This document shows, piece by piece, positions 24,304-33,204 of a DNA stretch of 64,000 nt. Made by a program: the position numbers and the translations under genes. Within the stretch, counting starts at the first letter, position 1. Every line of letters begins with the position of its first letter. Source of the stretch: Bacteroidetes bacterium GWF2_38_335 (lineage in GTDB: Bacteria; Bacteroidota; Bacteroidia; Bacteroidales; GWF2-38-335); contig MEOH01000011.1 in NCBI GenBank assembly GCA_001769535.1, positions 62,001 to 126,000 on the forward strand, given 5' to 3'. Under the pieces are notes generated by a model, which saw only the letters and a list, made by a program, of their open reading frames with translations, ran no database searches and was not told the DNA's origin.

Positions 24304-24349
24304 CGAAGAATTGGTACGATAATGGTAAGTATTATTAAAAAAAATAAAA

Positions 24350-24733
24350 ATGAAAAAAATATTTTTAACCGGACTTTTATTCTTTTTCATTGCAGGAGCG
24401 ACAAATTTGTTCGCCTGTGAATTTGAATTTGAACTTGTTTCTGAAAAGAAAGAGATTTATAAAGTTGGAGATGAGATTATTGTGCATGTTAAAGTTACTT
24501 TTACTCACAGAGTTTGTCCATTGGCAATTGCTGATACCAAGTTTAAAACCAAAGGGCTTAAAGTTGTTGGAACTAAAGATTGGGAAGAAGTTTCAAGTGG
24601 TGTGTATGTAAGAAAACTGAAACTTGAGGTTACCGGAACCAAAGATGGAAAAATCCAGCTGATTGGCTCACGTACCTGCGATAAAGAGGGTGGATTTGGT
24701 TCCCTGACTCTTAAATGTACACCTGTTGAGTAA
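24350..24733 (+). CDS. Small exported protein, first gene of the redox operon
   Basis: A 127-residue protein with a signal peptide (MKKIFLTGLLFFFIAGATNL, cleavage near LFA-CE). The mature part is an all-beta, immunoglobulin-like chain (EIYKVGDEIIVHVKVTFTH, then GVYVRKLKLEVTGTKDGKI) with four Cys (CEFEF, RVCPLA, SRTCDKE, LKCTPVE) that could form two disulfides or bind metal. It precedes the membrane iron-sulfur gene by 12 bp. The family is not recognised. A periplasmic partner of the redox proteins is the natural guess. Confidence 0.72.
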   Translation: MKKIFLTGLLFFFIAGATNLFACEFEFELVSEKKEIYKVGDEIIVHVKVTFTHRVCPLAIADTKFKTKGLKVVGTKDWEEVSSGVYVRKLKLEVTGTKDGKIQLIGSRTCDKEGGFGSLTLKCTPVE

Positions 24734-24745
24734 AAACCTGACTGT

Positions 24746-25843
24746 ATGAAAAAATTTTTGGGGCTGATTATTCTGCTACTAATAATGAATTTTGCCGGCA
24801 TCAATGCATATGCCGGCTTTTCTGTTGAAAAGGATACCATCAAAACTGAAGCGGTTGATGACTTCGAAGCAGTTGATGACTTCGAGGAAGTGGATGATTT
24901 TGAAGAAGCCGGAAACGAATTTGAAGAGGTTTCTGAGGAGGAGGAACTTCCTCAAAACATTAATGAAGTTAAGGAAGAAACCGGCACTCCCGACTATGTT
25001 TATGATATTACACTGGAATGGTCATTATATGCTCTGGCTTTTGCCGTTGTTGCCGGATTTCTTGTGAGATTCAGGCAAACACGTAGTCTGCGCGGACTGA
25101 TTCTTCTTGCTTCATTATTCCTTTTTGGTTTTTACCGTGGTGGATGCCCTTGCATGCTTTCCAGCTTCCAGGATACCCTGTTGATTGTCATGGGAAATGA
25201 TGTTGCATGGCAAAATCTTGTGTGGTTTTTAGGTCTGATTCCAATTACCTATATCTTCGGAAAAGTATGGTGCGGATGGGTTTGCCACCTCGGAGCCGTT
25301 CAGGAATTCCTTTTCCTTCCATCTAAATATCATATTTTTAAAGGGGAATTGGCTGTAAAAATCATGAAAATAATCAGGTATGGACTTCTTGCTGCTCTTA
25401 TTGTTCAGCTGGGTGTAATGGGAAGTATTTATTTTTGCAGCATCGACCCGTTTAAAGCTATCTTTAATATGCATATTGAAGAGGAATATCTGACAATCAC
25501 CGGAATACTTATGGGATTGATTCTTCTCACATCATTGTTTTCTTACAGGCCTTTCTGCAAATCTGCTTGTCCGGTCGGACTTACCCTCGGATTGGTGAGT
25601 AAAATTCCGGGTGCCTCAGTTGTCGGACTAAAAGGAGAGTGTGCCGGATGCAAAGTGTGTAACAATGCTTGTAAATATGATGCTATTATTAGAAAAGACA
25701 AACATTCTGTTCTGAATAACAATGACTGTATTGCGTGTGGCGATTGCATGGATGCCTGCCATCGCAGCGGATTGGGATTTTTCAGAAAAAACAAGAAACA
25801 TAAAGACATTGTATATTGCAAAAATGAGTGCACAATTGACTAA
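24746..25843 (+). CDS. NapH/NosR-like polytopic membrane 4Fe-4S protein
   Basis: A 365-residue protein. After a signal-like helix (about 1-25) comes an acidic segment with three DDFE repeats (residues ~33-60), then about five transmembrane helices. The family marker WCGWVCHLGAVQEFLF and the later SACPVGLTLG match NapH/NosR/CcoG-type proteins, and GGCPCMLSS gives an extra CxC near residue 133. The C-terminus has two 4Fe-4S motifs, CAGCKVCNNAC and CIACGDCMDAC. Such proteins pass electrons between the quinone pool and periplasmic partners. It overlaps the next gene by 20 bp. Confidence 0.88.
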   Translation: MKKFLGLIILLLIMNFAGINAYAGFSVEKDTIKTEAVDDFEAVDDFEEVDDFEEAGNEFEEVSEEEELPQNINEVKEETGTPDYVYDITLEWSLYALAFAVVAGFLVRFRQTRSLRGLILLASLFLFGFYRGGCPCMLSSFQDTLLIVMGNDVAWQNLVWFLGLIPITYIFGKVWCGWVCHLGAVQEFLFLPSKYHIFKGELAVKIMKIIRYGLLAALIVQLGVMGSIYFCSIDPFKAIFNMHIEEEYLTITGILMGLILLTSLFSYRPFCKSACPVGLTLGLVSKIPGASVVGLKGECAGCKVCNNACKYDAIIRKDKHSVLNNNDCIACGDCMDACHRSGLGFFRKNKKHKDIVYCKNECTID

Positions 25844-27080
25844 AAAGCTGCTGCTTTTTATATTCCTGATTTCAATTATTCCCTTATCAGCCCAATGGTC
25901 ATGCCCATCAAAACTTGGTGCGCACCTGAAACCTTTCTGTAAAAAATTTCCGGTCGAATGGGCTGTCGAAGTGACAGTTGGACAAGGATGGATGAATGAC
26001 CGCAGTGTTCGCAATGCCATGATTTTTGCCGGGTTTAACTATTCCTTTAAAAAAAGCACTTTTTACCTTGAAGGCGGAAATAAAGCATGGTACAACTCAC
26101 TTGATGCCCCTGAAAACCTTAAAGGGCCTTTCCAAAATACAAAACCTGGCTTACGTGAACTGTTTTATAAGTATGGCAACAAGAATAAAAGTCTGATCGC
26201 CGGATTGCATTCTATGAAAATTGATGACTATTTTTTGGTTAATGAAAGAGGTGTTGGGTTGTCTTACAGACAGAAAATGGGAAATTTTAAATTTAATGCT
26301 GGTCTGGCAACTGTTGGAAAGGATTTTTCCCGTCAGGGCTCTTTTTGCAGTGTTTTCTTTTTATATAATGTTGTTAAGGATAGGGATCTGGCTCACCTGG
26401 GAAACCGGCCGGGCCAGACTAACTTCGGAGCTATGGTTCTTACCTGGACTCCGCCCGAAAAGAAAAAAGGCAGCGATGAGTTTTCATCAACCGACGAATT
26501 TGAATCTGAATCAGAGCCCGAAAAAAAGCTTATTAAAGAAGCCGGAGCTGTTTATTATCAGGAGTTTGGTTCATGGGTTAAAGAAATGCCAATCTATTTT
26601 GGCGGATTTACAACCCTCAATATTCATGACTTTGAGTTTCAGATAGAAGCTCTTGGACATTTGAAAACCGATAACAATGCAATTGTTTACAATCCTAAGA
26701 TTAACCGCACCTGGACATGGGATTCGGGAAGTCAGACATTATTCACTTTGGGATATATCGGGAAATACGATTTAAATACTGATGCAAAGGTTTTTCCACT
26801 TTTCAGCAATCTTTTTGCCGGTGAAGTACTTCGTCTGGATGCCGTGGATATGCCTTTTATGCAAGTGGCAGCCCGTCATAATTTTCCAAAAATAAGGGTG
26901 CAGCTTAAAGCTCAGGTTGTTGGCCAGTTCGAAAATCAGCATTTCAGGGAATATGATTTTTCCATTGGAAAAACATTATATAAAAACTTTAAACTAACCG
27001 GCATGTTCAGTAGGATTGAAGCCGACGTGCTTGATGAAATTTATTACATGGCAAGGTTTGAACTCAGGTTTACATTTTAA
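25824..27080 (+). CDS. Predicted outer-membrane beta-barrel of the redox operon
   Basis: A 418-residue protein. I chose ATG 25824, which gives a clear signal peptide (LLLFIFLISIIPLSAQ); the longer frame from 25722 lies inside the upstream gene. The mature chain shows repeated amphipathic strands (MIFAGFNYSFKKSTFYLEGG, FKFNAGLATVGKDF, VQLKAQVVGQFENQ) and ends ARFELRFTF with a terminal Phe, a hallmark of outer-membrane barrels. Four Cys occur (WSCPSK, FCKK, FCSVF). A charged Ser/Glu linker lies near residue 220. It overlaps the membrane iron-sulfur gene and is followed 8 bp later by the polyferredoxin gene. Confidence 0.78.
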   Translation: MSAQLTKKLLLFIFLISIIPLSAQWSCPSKLGAHLKPFCKKFPVEWAVEVTVGQGWMNDRSVRNAMIFAGFNYSFKKSTFYLEGGNKAWYNSLDAPENLKGPFQNTKPGLRELFYKYGNKNKSLIAGLHSMKIDDYFLVNERGVGLSYRQKMGNFKFNAGLATVGKDFSRQGSFCSVFFLYNVVKDRDLAHLGNRPGQTNFGAMVLTWTPPEKKKGSDEFSSTDEFESESEPEKKLIKEAGAVYYQEFGSWVKEMPIYFGGFTTLNIHDFEFQIEALGHLKTDNNAIVYNPKINRTWTWDSGSQTLFTLGYIGKYDLNTDAKVFPLFSNLFAGEVLRLDAVDMPFMQVAARHNFPKIRVQLKAQVVGQFENQHFREYDFSIGKTLYKNFKLTGMFSRIEADVLDEIYYMARFELRFTF

Positions 27081-27088
27081 GTTCTTGT

Positions 27089-28723
27089 ATGAAAGACGAA
27101 AAAGAAAAAAACGAAAATGTTGACCGTCGGGCATTTCTGAAGAAAGCCTCCCTGATGGTTGTGGGTGCAGCTGTTGCATCGGCACTGCCCGGATTGCAGG
27201 GTTGCAGAAAAGAGGACAGTCCGTATGGAATGTATCATGTTGATCCCCATAAATGTATTGGTTGTGGCGAATGTTTGGATCCCTGTTATTACAATGCCAT
27301 CATTCTTCCACAGAAAACAGAATATTTCATAGATACAGAGGATTGCATCGAATGTCAGGTATGTGTCCCGGTTTGTCCCGAAAAAGCTATTCATATAAGC
27401 AAAATTGGCTATTCTATTGACCAGGCAAAGTGCAAGGAGTGCGGACTGTGTGTTCCTGTTTGTCCTGAGAATGCAATTAATATTTCGGTTGTTGATTATG
27501 TCATTGATGAGTCAATTTGTCGCCGCTGTGGCGTGTGCATGCCTGTGTGTCCCGAAGAAGCAATTGATATTGTCAACCTTGATTACAGCATTGATGAGCT
27601 TAATTGCCGAAATTGTGGTCAGTGTGTACCATATTGTGCTCAGGGAGCCATTGACGTAACACCCATAAATTATTACATTCTGGCTGCATATTGTATCAAT
27701 TGTGGACAGTGTGTTCCGGTATGCTCGCAGGGAGCCATTGACATTTCAATTATCAATTATACGGTAAATTCTACCAATTGTGTTGGCTGTGGCGATTGCA
27801 TGACTGTTTGCGCCACGCAGGGCGACTGCCTTTCATGGGTTGGTGGTTATGATTATTACCGGGTAAAATCGACTTGTGGATGCGGTCCACATTATTGTGT
27901 AAGTGCTTGTCCCGAGGGAGCCATTACTATTGTAGGCGGAAAAGCCCAGATAAACCATAGTTTGTGTACCCGCTGTGGTGAATGTGCCGATGCCTGCCCG
28001 TGGAACGAAATTATTCCCTGCAAAGTTCAGCAGGATGCTGCCAGTTGCAATCATTGCGGTCAATGTTACACAGCCTGCGAATATAATGCAATAAACAGAA
28101 TTGTACCTTCCGACTCACATCCTTCAGTGATCAATACTGAACTTTGTAATCATTGCGGAGATTGTTTTAATAATGGTGCCTGCACCTATGGCGCGATAAG
28201 AAGTGATATTCCTGCAGATTTTCATACGCCATTTATAAATCAGGATTTATGTACCCATTGTGGCTCTTGTACGGCAAACAATGGCTGTCAATATGGGCAT
28301 ATTCATACCGCAGAACCTACGGGATATGAATCGCCGGTTATTCACGGGGATATTTGTACCCGATGCAATATCTGCATAGAAAATATTGCGTGTCCATGGG
28401 GAGCAATTTCAAGGATAGAGCCGCCGGGACATCATTTGCCGGTAATTATCACTGAAAATTGTACAAGTTGCGGTGATTGCATACAATTAGATGCGTGCCC
28501 CTTTGATGCAATTAATAATGTGGAACCCGATGAGTATATTCCGCCATACATCAGCAATAAATGCACAAGCTGCGGTGAATGTATTATTCAGAATGCCTGC
28601 CCCGATTATTTTGCCATAAAAAGAGATGTCCATATAGCTGAAATAGATAAAAAGGCATGCGCCAAATGCGGAAAATGTGAATATACCTGTCGTTTTGATG
28701 CAATCTCCCAGGGAGGAGATTAA
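27089..28723 (+). CDS. Exported polyferredoxin with sixteen Cys-rich 4Fe-4S motifs
   Basis: A 544-residue protein. The N-terminus has a twin-arginine-type signal (DRRAFLKKA, then a hydrophobic stretch) ending in LQGC (C39), so export as a folded lipoprotein is likely. From residue 56 to the end it is a chain of CxxCxxCxxxC-type motifs starting at C56, 86, 115, 144, 173, 202, 231, 263, 293, 320, 353, 388, 423, 458, 492 and 524. The first seven recur every 29-30 residues (CGxCVPVCPEKAI style). Numbers 11-15 recur every 34-35 with longer loops (CGDCFNNGACTYGAI style). Motif 8 is irregular (CGCGPHYCVSAC). It may hold up to sixteen clusters and act as an electron wire. Confidence 0.9.
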   Translation: MKDEKEKNENVDRRAFLKKASLMVVGAAVASALPGLQGCRKEDSPYGMYHVDPHKCIGCGECLDPCYYNAIILPQKTEYFIDTEDCIECQVCVPVCPEKAIHISKIGYSIDQAKCKECGLCVPVCPENAINISVVDYVIDESICRRCGVCMPVCPEEAIDIVNLDYSIDELNCRNCGQCVPYCAQGAIDVTPINYYILAAYCINCGQCVPVCSQGAIDISIINYTVNSTNCVGCGDCMTVCATQGDCLSWVGGYDYYRVKSTCGCGPHYCVSACPEGAITIVGGKAQINHSLCTRCGECADACPWNEIIPCKVQQDAASCNHCGQCYTACEYNAINRIVPSDSHPSVINTELCNHCGDCFNNGACTYGAIRSDIPADFHTPFINQDLCTHCGSCTANNGCQYGHIHTAEPTGYESPVIHGDICTRCNICIENIACPWGAISRIEPPGHHLPVIITENCTSCGDCIQLDACPFDAINNVEPDEYIPPYISNKCTSCGECIIQNACPDYFAIKRDVHIAEIDKKACAKCGKCEYTCRFDAISQGGD

Positions 28724-28884
28724 ATCACAAGGCAAACAGAGATAAGCCATATAACCCCGATTTTACCTCGAGTTATAGTTGACTTTCTACTTAAGGCATA
28801 TAAAAATATACCACAGCTATTTTTTTTAAACAAGGAATTATTTAAATTTGATCTGTTTAATTATACACTTATAAAGCAACGCTT

Positions 28885-31335
28885 ATGAAAAAATCTTACT
28901 TATTGATTACACTGCTTGTAGTGCTGTTTGCTGCAGGACTTTCATTCAGCTCCTTTGCTCAGGTTGGCAATGGAGGAACGCCACCCAGTTTTACCCAAAA
29001 CCTGGGTGATGATATTGATGTTATCACTTTACCTGCTCCCGATGTTCAGGCTCTTCAAAGAGAAGATGAAATTGCTGAACAGGAAAAGGAACTGTATCGT
29101 TTTGGAAAAGTGATATGGACCGATCTTACACCTGAAAATTCAGGAACATGGACCGAATTGCCCGACGGAGGCAGAGTATGGCGCCTGACAATAAAAGCTG
29201 AAGGTGCTCTGGGTTTGGGTGTTTTGTATAAACATTTTCAGATACCTTACGGAGGAAAACTGTATTTGTACAATAAAGATAAAAAACAGCTTCTTGGAGC
29301 ATATTCAAATGCTACAAATCTAAAAGGCGAAGAGTTTGCCAATGAAGCAATCAGAGGAGATGAAGTAACTCTCGAATACTATGAATCCGGAAAAATTCTT
29401 GGAGATCTTAAACTGTATATCCATGGAATAAATTATATCTACCGTTCACCCGCATTTACTTTGGAAAGTGAGAAAGCTTCAGGTGCATGCGAAGTGAATA
29501 TTCAGTGCCCTGAGGGTGCAACATGGCAAGACGAAAAGAAAGGTGTTGCAAGGATTGAAATCCTAATTGGCGGTGATTCATACCTCTGTACAGGTTCTTT
29601 GGTTAACAACACTTCCAATAACTGCACTCCGTATTTTCTTTCTGCATACCATTGCAGTGAAGGAGCTTCAGCTTCGGACCTCAATCAATGGGTATTTTAT
29701 TTTGGCTATGAAGCATCAACATGCGCAGCAACAACAGGATATTACCAGGTTTCTATAACCGGTGCAACTAAAAAAGCTGAAGCAGCAAACACTGTTGGTT
29801 CAAAATCGGATATGCTCCTGCTTCAATTGAACAGCACTTCCTTTGGAACTTATGTTCCTTATTACAATGGATGGTCTAAAGCAACCACAGCAAGCGCCAA
29901 TGGAGTTGGTATTCACCATCCGGCCGGTGACATTAAAAAGATCTCAACTTATACAAGTGCACTTACCAATTACTATACCACCCACTGGCAGGTTATCTGG
30001 GCTGCAACTGTTACCGATCATGGTGTTACCGAAGGTGGCTCTTCAGGATCTCCTATTTTCAACAACAGCAGTCTGGTTGTTGGTACACTTACCGGTGGTT
30101 CTTCATATTGTGATGCACCAAACGATCCTGATATCTATGGAAAATTTTCATATCATTGGGAATCTAATGGCACAACATCTGCAGCACAGCTAAAACCATG
30201 GCTTGATCCTTCAAGCACCGGTGCAACAACCTGTCCGGGTATTGCATATCCTTGTACTGGTACTTCTCCTGTCGCTAATTTTTCAGGAACACCAACCACT
30301 GTAACAGTTGGAGGAACAGTTGCTTTTACAGATTTGTCAACCGGAACCATTACAAGTCGCAGCTGGTCATTTCCCGGCGGAACACCAACTTCATCTACAG
30401 CAACCAATCCATCTGTAGTTTATAACACTGTTGGTGACTACAATGTGACTCTTACTATTAATGGCGGCGCTGATACTGAAACTAAAACCAACTATATTCA
30501 TGTTGTTCCTGCCGGAACAGGTGGATGTGATGAACTTCTTTATCCGCTTGCAGGAACCATGACTTATTCATATATGAATGGTAACAACAGCTATAGTGAT
30601 GAAGCTAAGGCAAATTATATTTCTTCATTTTCACCCTATGATTATATTCAGGGTGTGTACATTGATTTTTGCTTTACAACAAATAATACAGGATCAGGAA
30701 ACTGTACGGTAGCTGTTTGGGATGATAATGGCACAGGTGGTGCTCCAAATACTGTCCTTGGTCAGAAAGTTGTTCCGATTAGCTCAATAGTAGCCAATCT
30801 TCCTTCAACAGAAGATATTGCTGATTTTACCTATGTTGAATTTGCTTCCCCGATTGATATTACCGGACCATTTTATGTTGGCGTAATTCTGCCCACTACA
30901 GCCGGTGATACAGTTATTATCACCTCCAATGCCGACGGTGAAACTTCACCCGGTATTGCATGGGAACGTTGGGATGGCGGAGCCTGGTATGCATATACTG
31001 ATGCAAGTTCATGGGAACAAAACCTGGCTTTGGCAATTTTCCCGGATATGTGTGAAGACGCTTCATCTGCTGGTGAGTTCTTTGCAAATCAAATTTCTGT
31101 TTATCCTGTTCCTTCTACCGATATTGTTTTTGTTGAGCTTAACAATGACATGATAAAAGATGCTTCCTTTGAAGTATTTGATTCATTTGGAAGAAAAATT
31201 GACGGGATTAGCTCGAAAAATATCACTGATAACAAACTGCAACTTAACTTTAACAGCTGTGCGGATGGAATTTATATTATCCATTTCAATACCCCGGCTG
31301 GTAAATTTATTAAGAAAGTCTCCATCATAAGGTAA
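28885..31335 (+). CDS. Lysyl-endopeptidase-like serine protease with PKD and T9SS domains
   Basis: An 816-residue secreted protease. Signal peptide ~1-26 (FSSFAQ), then a propeptide. The trypsin-like domain has His near 254 (LSAYHCSEG), Asp near 308 (SKSDMLLLQL) and Ser near 386 (TEGGSSGSPIFN), as in Achromobacter-type lysyl endopeptidases. A PKD domain follows (TVGGTVAFTDLSTG ... NPSVVYNTVGDYNVTLTING), then a beta-rich domain, and finally a type IX sorting domain (ISVYPVPSTDIVFVELNN ... GKFIKKVSIIR). It likely degrades external protein. It is separated by 161 bp from the redox operon and ends at a strong terminator. Confidence 0.9.
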   Translation: MKKSYLLITLLVVLFAAGLSFSSFAQVGNGGTPPSFTQNLGDDIDVITLPAPDVQALQREDEIAEQEKELYRFGKVIWTDLTPENSGTWTELPDGGRVWRLTIKAEGALGLGVLYKHFQIPYGGKLYLYNKDKKQLLGAYSNATNLKGEEFANEAIRGDEVTLEYYESGKILGDLKLYIHGINYIYRSPAFTLESEKASGACEVNIQCPEGATWQDEKKGVARIEILIGGDSYLCTGSLVNNTSNNCTPYFLSAYHCSEGASASDLNQWVFYFGYEASTCAATTGYYQVSITGATKKAEAANTVGSKSDMLLLQLNSTSFGTYVPYYNGWSKATTASANGVGIHHPAGDIKKISTYTSALTNYYTTHWQVIWAATVTDHGVTEGGSSGSPIFNNSSLVVGTLTGGSSYCDAPNDPDIYGKFSYHWESNGTTSAAQLKPWLDPSSTGATTCPGIAYPCTGTSPVANFSGTPTTVTVGGTVAFTDLSTGTITSRSWSFPGGTPTSSTATNPSVVYNTVGDYNVTLTINGGADTETKTNYIHVVPAGTGGCDELLYPLAGTMTYSYMNGNNSYSDEAKANYISSFSPYDYIQGVYIDFCFTTNNTGSGNCTVAVWDDNGTGGAPNTVLGQKVVPISSIVANLPSTEDIADFTYVEFASPIDITGPFYVGVILPTTAGDTVIITSNADGETSPGIAWERWDGGAWYAYTDASSWEQNLALAIFPDMCEDASSAGEFFANQISVYPVPSTDIVFVELNNDMIKDASFEVFDSFGRKIDGISSKNITDNKLQLNFNSCADGIYIIHFNTPAGKFIKKVSIIR

Positions 31336-31361
31336 GTTTTATCTTATTGGCATCATATACT

Positions 31362-31408
31362 TTAGCCACGAATACATTACAAATTTGTATTCGTGGCTAA
31401 TTTTTTTA
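31362..31408 (+). terminator. Rho-independent terminator after the protease gene
   Basis: A perfect 15-bp stem (31362-31376 with 31386-31400) and 9-nt loop is followed by a run of T (31401-31407). Confidence 0.9.
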
Positions 31409-31417
31409 GTATTTTTG
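31384..31417 (+). promoter_or_regulatory. Candidate Bacteroidota promoter for the peptidase/rSAM operon
   Basis: TTTG at 31384-31387 and TATTTTTG at 31410-31417 are spaced by 22 bp, matching the TTTG / TAnnTTTG consensus. The -33 element lies within the terminator loop and right arm. The ATG at 31440 is 22 bp past the -7 box. Confidence 0.5.
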
Positions 31418-31439
31418 AAAAAAAATTAAAATATATCGC

Positions 31440-33194
31440 ATGAAAGTCATTTTTGTACTGCTCCTCCTTCCTTTATTGATTTTTTCTCAAACAACACCTG
31501 ATTTTTCAGAAACAAACCTGAAAAAACACCTCTTGTTTCTTTCGGGTGATTCTCTTAAAGGTCGCTTTCCGGGTACACCCGAAGATAAAGTGGCTGCTGA
31601 TTATATTGCCGGTGAGCTATTGAATGCCGGACTGATGCGGTTAAATAATGTTCAATTACAATCTTTTAAAGTAATTACAGGCTTTGAAACAGGGCAAAAC
31701 AATAAACTTTCATTTGATGGCATTGATTTCATCCCGGAAAAGGATTTTAGTCCGGTTTCATTTTCATCAGATACTTCATTAACCGCCGAAGTCGTTTTTG
31801 CCGGTTATGGTTTTGATATCTCTGAAGAAAAATTTACCTGGAATGATTATCAAAACATTGACTGTGAAGGAAAATGGGTTTTGATTTTAAGAAGTGATCC
31901 TGAAAATGACAACCCCGACAGTAAGTTTATTAATTATGCCAAACTCAGATCAAAAGTAATTACCGCTGTGGATCATAAGGCGGCCGGAGTGCTTTTTGTG
32001 ACAGGTAAAAGGGTCGAAAAAGATGACCAGCTTCCACCACAGAGCTTTGATAAAATTGCAGCTGATGCAGGTATCCCGGTTATCAGCATAACCAGAAAAA
32101 CAGCTGACCAGATTTTGATCAGATACAACGATACCATGATGATTGATAATCTTGAGAACAGAATCTGCAAATCAAAAATGCCCTTTTCGTTTGAAACAGA
32201 CCAGATTTTAAATGGTTCGGCTGAGATTAAAATTAATGAATCTGAAACATATAATATTATGGCCTATATTCCGGGTTATAATTTAATGTATTCTGATCAG
32301 TATATTGTTGTTGGGGCTCATTATGATCATTTGGGAATGGGCGGACAGGGCTCCGGTTCACGCGAGCCTGATGTAAAAGCAATTCATCATGGGGCAGATG
32401 ATAATGCTTCGGGAGTTGCGGGAATCATTGAGCTGGCACGGGCGTTTTCAAAAATCAGCACCGACAGAAGCATCATTTTTGTTGCATTTGGAGCAGAGGA
32501 AATGGGCTTGCTGGGTTCAAAACATTTTGTGGAAAATCTTCCTGTTCCAAAGGAAAAAATTGTTGCAATGCTTAATTTTGATATGATTGGACGATTTGAG
32601 GAAAAAATATCAGTGGGCGGAACAGGTACAGCCTTGCAGTTTGATTCATTGCTTAATATGGTTTCTGAAAAATCAAAAATTGAAATTGTCAGATCTGCCG
32701 AGGGATATGGCCCTTCTGACCATGCCTCTTTTTATTCGGAGAATATTCCGGTGCTTTATTTTAATTCGGGAATTCATGGCGATTATCATACACCCGCTGA
32801 TAGCGAAGAAAAAATTAATTATAAGGGAATGAAAGAAATTTTGGGTGTTTCCTTTGAGTTACTGAACCAGATTCAAAAGGGACAAAATAGCTTGAGTTTT
32901 AGGGAAGCCGGCTCAAAAACAAAATCTTCAAGAAATAATCTGAAAGTTACTTTCGGAATTATACCCGATTTTGCAACAAAAGTAAAAGGAATGGGAGTGG
33001 GAGGTGTAAATAAAGGAGGCCCTGCTGATCATGCCGGTATTGTAAAAGGTGATGTGATAGTTGCTATAAATGGCGAAAAAGTTGAGGATATTTATGAATA
33101 TATGCAGCGCCTTTCTAAATTGAAACCTGGTCAAACAGCAGTTGTTGAGATAGTTAGAAATAATGATAAAAAAATATTATTGATTCAGTTATAA
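31440..33194 (+). CDS. M28-family metallopeptidase with PA and PDZ domains
   Basis: A 584-residue exported peptidase (signal peptide ending LLIFSQ). A PA-type insert occupies about residues 100-240. The M28 zinc site is visible as VVGAHYDHLG, then HHGADDNASGVAGIIELA, the catalytic VAFGAEEMGLLGS, MLNFDMIGR and the last ligand HGDYHTPAD. A C-terminal PDZ domain (GVGGVNKGGPADHAGIVKGD, VIVAINGEKV) may bind protein C-termini. The family contains aminopeptidases. The first small lipoprotein gene starts only 10 bp downstream, so the peptidase may belong to the same transcript as the radical SAM cluster. Confidence 0.92.
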   Translation: MKVIFVLLLLPLLIFSQTTPDFSETNLKKHLLFLSGDSLKGRFPGTPEDKVAADYIAGELLNAGLMRLNNVQLQSFKVITGFETGQNNKLSFDGIDFIPEKDFSPVSFSSDTSLTAEVVFAGYGFDISEEKFTWNDYQNIDCEGKWVLILRSDPENDNPDSKFINYAKLRSKVITAVDHKAAGVLFVTGKRVEKDDQLPPQSFDKIAADAGIPVISITRKTADQILIRYNDTMMIDNLENRICKSKMPFSFETDQILNGSAEIKINESETYNIMAYIPGYNLMYSDQYIVVGAHYDHLGMGGQGSGSREPDVKAIHHGADDNASGVAGIIELARAFSKISTDRSIIFVAFGAEEMGLLGSKHFVENLPVPKEKIVAMLNFDMIGRFEEKISVGGTGTALQFDSLLNMVSEKSKIEIVRSAEGYGPSDHASFYSENIPVLYFNSGIHGDYHTPADSEEKINYKGMKEILGVSFELLNQIQKGQNSLSFREAGSKTKSSRNNLKVTFGIIPDFATKVKGMGVGGVNKGGPADHAGIVKGDVIVAINGEKVEDIYEYMQRLSKLKPGQTAVVEIVRNNDKKILLIQL

Positions 33195-33204
33195 CGAAAT
33201 AGTA

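Noticed and set aside
25722-25823. Longer N-terminus for the barrel protein
   Set aside because: It lies inside the coding end of the membrane iron-sulfur protein and would bury the signal peptide; ATG 25824 gives a proper signal.
25628-26020. Minus-strand frame of 130 codons
   Set aside because: Antisense to two well-supported genes, with Cys/His content that merely mirrors the ferredoxin motifs.
29843-30193. Plus-strand 116-codon frame inside the protease gene
   Set aside because: Out-of-frame shadow of the serine protease; no features of its own.
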